Source: Galbula dea (taxonomy: Eukaryota; Chordata; Aves; Piciformes; Galbulidae). From it: DNA of 64,000 nucleotides. Shown here in pieces: positions 61,740 through 64,000 of the stretch. Each line of letters begins with the position of its first letter. Position 1 is the stretch's first letter. Made by a program: the position numbers and the translations under genes. The notes under the pieces are model-generated. The model had not been told where the DNA came from, searched no databases, and saw only the letters and a list, made by a program, of their open reading frames with translations. The stretch is from contig VWZX01009070.1 in the NCBI GenBank assembly GCA_013399015.1, positions 186,001-250,000 of the forward strand. Reading direction: 5' to 3'.

Positions 61740-64000
61740 CTACAGCATGAATTGTGTTCTTGTTTCTTGTACAAAGCTTTGGTCAAAAGACTGTAAGAAA
61801 GTATGATAGACTCCTTCTGCACTGCCTGTTATTGAATCTGACTCTTAATGTAGTAGAAATGATGATTTTTTCCTTAGAAATTATGTTGTTACTAGTTGTC
61901 CAGAGACAATCTAGCTTTTTTCCTCAAGGCTGAAAGATGGTTCTTTAAAGGACACAGGACCATATCTTTAATGTTAGATATCTGCGTAGAAGAGCTACTA
62001 TGACTCTCCACTTACAGAACATGCAGAAACTTCTTCAAATATTGTATTACATCCTTTCTTAGACCCTTGAAAGCTGTGATAATCCTGCACATATCCTTTT
62101 GTTCACAGTGGTGTGACTTATTGGGCATCCAGCCATATTCTAGCAAGCTAATGGTAAGGTGCTCCTTATCATTCTGCTTTCCTCCTTTCCCTCTTCTTCC
62201 TTAATCCTTCAGATTCAGACTGATAGACAAACATTGTAAATGGAAATAGGCAGAGTGGTAAGGCAGTAAAGAACAAGACTATGTATGATCATTTGCTATA
62301 TATTACTCAGACAACTAAAATTCAGCCTATATCTTCCACCTTGTGTTAAAGAGATATTATCTTTCCCCTTGCAAAGAACTGCAACTTCTAAAACATCCTG
62401 CATGTCTATGCATAAGACAACATAGCCCATTATGCTGCCTTACTTTGTTAAACTTGGGAATATTTTCTTCTTAAAATAAACAAAAAGAGGTTTCATGGAA
62501 CAGAGAGAATTCTTTAAAGTGAAATTAAAATCAGAATACTGTTTCTATTATTGATTATTAGACTAACTATTACAGCTATTATAATAATTATATGCAACAA
62601 CTATATCAGATTAGATCTTTTATTTATTCATTCAATTTTTCATGGAATATTCAGAAAAATCTTATTTTCTCTGAAGATATAAATAGGCAAAACCTCCATG
62701 GTACTCTGAAATCATTGCTTTAAACAGCTGAAATGCTATGGAAAGTTTTTTTGTCTCAGAAGCTTTCGTTCAACTATGTGGCTACCTTTGAAGTAGTTGA
62801 ATCATCATATCAAAAGAACAATTATGAGCTAATCAAAAAATATACTTGTATTGTGGCCCTTAAAGACCCTCTGGACTGACAATGCAGATCAACAAAGTGT
62901 TTTAGATTCCTGATAAAATTATGAAATGAGGGTTAGCAGGGTCTAGCAAGCCTCTTAGTTTGAGGATTAGATAATCAAGATTTCAGAACTCCCTCCACTA
63001 AACCTACATGCAGTTTGGATGCAGTATTAGAGCCTACTGTTGCAGTACTAAAAATATCAGGGATATAATTCTGGCTTTGGTTCAGCTGGAGGCAAGAACC
63101 TACACTAAATGTTGTCTGTATACTATGAAGCAGTAAGTCAGATCAGGGTACAATTGATCTGTCTCAAGATCATTTATATCTTGAGATGATATCTTGATTT
63201 TAAATAATCAGTGAGGAAGCAGCAGGACACCACAACCTTGTAGTCAGATCTGTAATTAGTAGATGAATTCATAGGTCTTGATCAAAGGAAAGTTATTATA
63301 TTTAATGAGGAAACACTGTAATAATACTAGGAACAGAGAATTTCTCCTCACCCATTAGATGACTCTTCAACATGAGACTTCAAATTCAAACACACATTTA
63401 AATACATCTTCATTTTCTTCTCCTAATCTGCCTCTTATTCCCCATACCTCTATCCTGCCACTGCCCCTCAATTTTTTTCTACAGAAAAAAACTGTGAAAG
63501 AAGAGAAGTGGGAAGAAGCACCATAGAACTCAAATAAAGAGGAGGATAAGATTAAAGACATATTCAATGTGTTTATTAGCCAGTTTCCTGGTAATTCTGA
63601 CTCATTATGACATTTCCTCAATTCTGTTACATTGACAGCCAGGTTGTGAAATTGGAAAATGAACAGAGAAAGGCCCATACATAACTCTCATTTGAAGCTT
63701 CTTCTAGTAAGAACCTGTTTCCACATGGTGAACACTCATGCAATCTACATGTTGCTTCTTCCATTACTTTCACGAAAGATTCCTCTATTGAAGAAGAAAG
63801 TCAGTCAAATCTAGTCTCAAATTAGAATAATTATTACTACATATTTCTTGTTCTATTAACTTCATAAATTAAGTCTTACCTAATTCTCAGTCATCATTAT
63901 ATGGCTGTTGGCAAGGTGAGGGATAAAAAGCTGTTTTAAGTGTGACAAAGTTCAGTTAAATTTTTACTTTATCTGAATATAAAATCTGTCCTTCTTTTGG
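61740..64000. other. AT-rich sequence, no gene seen
   Basis: No recognisable gene or transposon. A 103-codon minus frame at 63367-63678 has no domain I recognise. No convincing upstream exon for the minus frame at 61479-61739 was found here. Confidence 0.5.

Overview
This window looks like AT-rich non-coding DNA from a bird genome, either intergenic or inside a very large intron. The main evidence is a set of CR1 non-LTR retrotransposon fragments, most ending in the typical avian 3' signature (a 'gactagatgat' block, 'ggtcccttccaac', then repeats of an ATTCTRTG octamer). There are also several avian endogenous-retrovirus LTRs, and T/G-rich low-complexity tracts of a kind I associate with bird introns. 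I found no intact protein-coding gene, tRNA, rRNA, CRISPR array or bacterial-type operon. Nearly all open frames are short chance frames or pieces of CR1 reverse transcriptase. The species cannot be fixed from this sequence.

Layout. At 1-332 the window opens inside a minus-strand LTR. From 333 to 20,900 it is AT-rich unique sequence with CR1 pieces at 597-655, 2737-2800, 7015-7592, 9692-9957 and 16951-17170, a large G/T tract at 5604-5772 and a 70-bp tandem duplication at 13783-13920. From 21,044 to 22,570 lie a plus-strand LTR and a GC-richer ERV-like block. From 23,895 to 25,558 is the longest CR1 copy, with a degenerate reverse transcriptase; it carries a 289-bp exact duplication split by one N that is almost certainly an assembly error. 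From 28,155 to 29,355 an inverted pair of CR1 pieces of different age sits side by side. Another CR1 lies at 34,021-34,469. Between 36,298 and 39,108 are two LTRs of one superfamily in opposite orientation with a CR1 tail between them. Between 42,696 and 43,793 two different LTR types lie almost end to end. The last 20 kb (43,794-64,000) has no CR1 or LTR that I can recognise securely; it holds simple repeats, two unassigned GC-richer blocks, and a CpG-bearing block at about 61,500-61,740 with an open minus-strand frame that is the best candidate for something functional.

The repeats do not act together as a system. They record successive retroelement insertions. Both undetermined bases (7379 and 25237) fall inside plus-strand CR1 copies, so those two places reflect assembly trouble in repeats and should not be read as biology. 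I saw no convincing evidence of an undescribed biological system.
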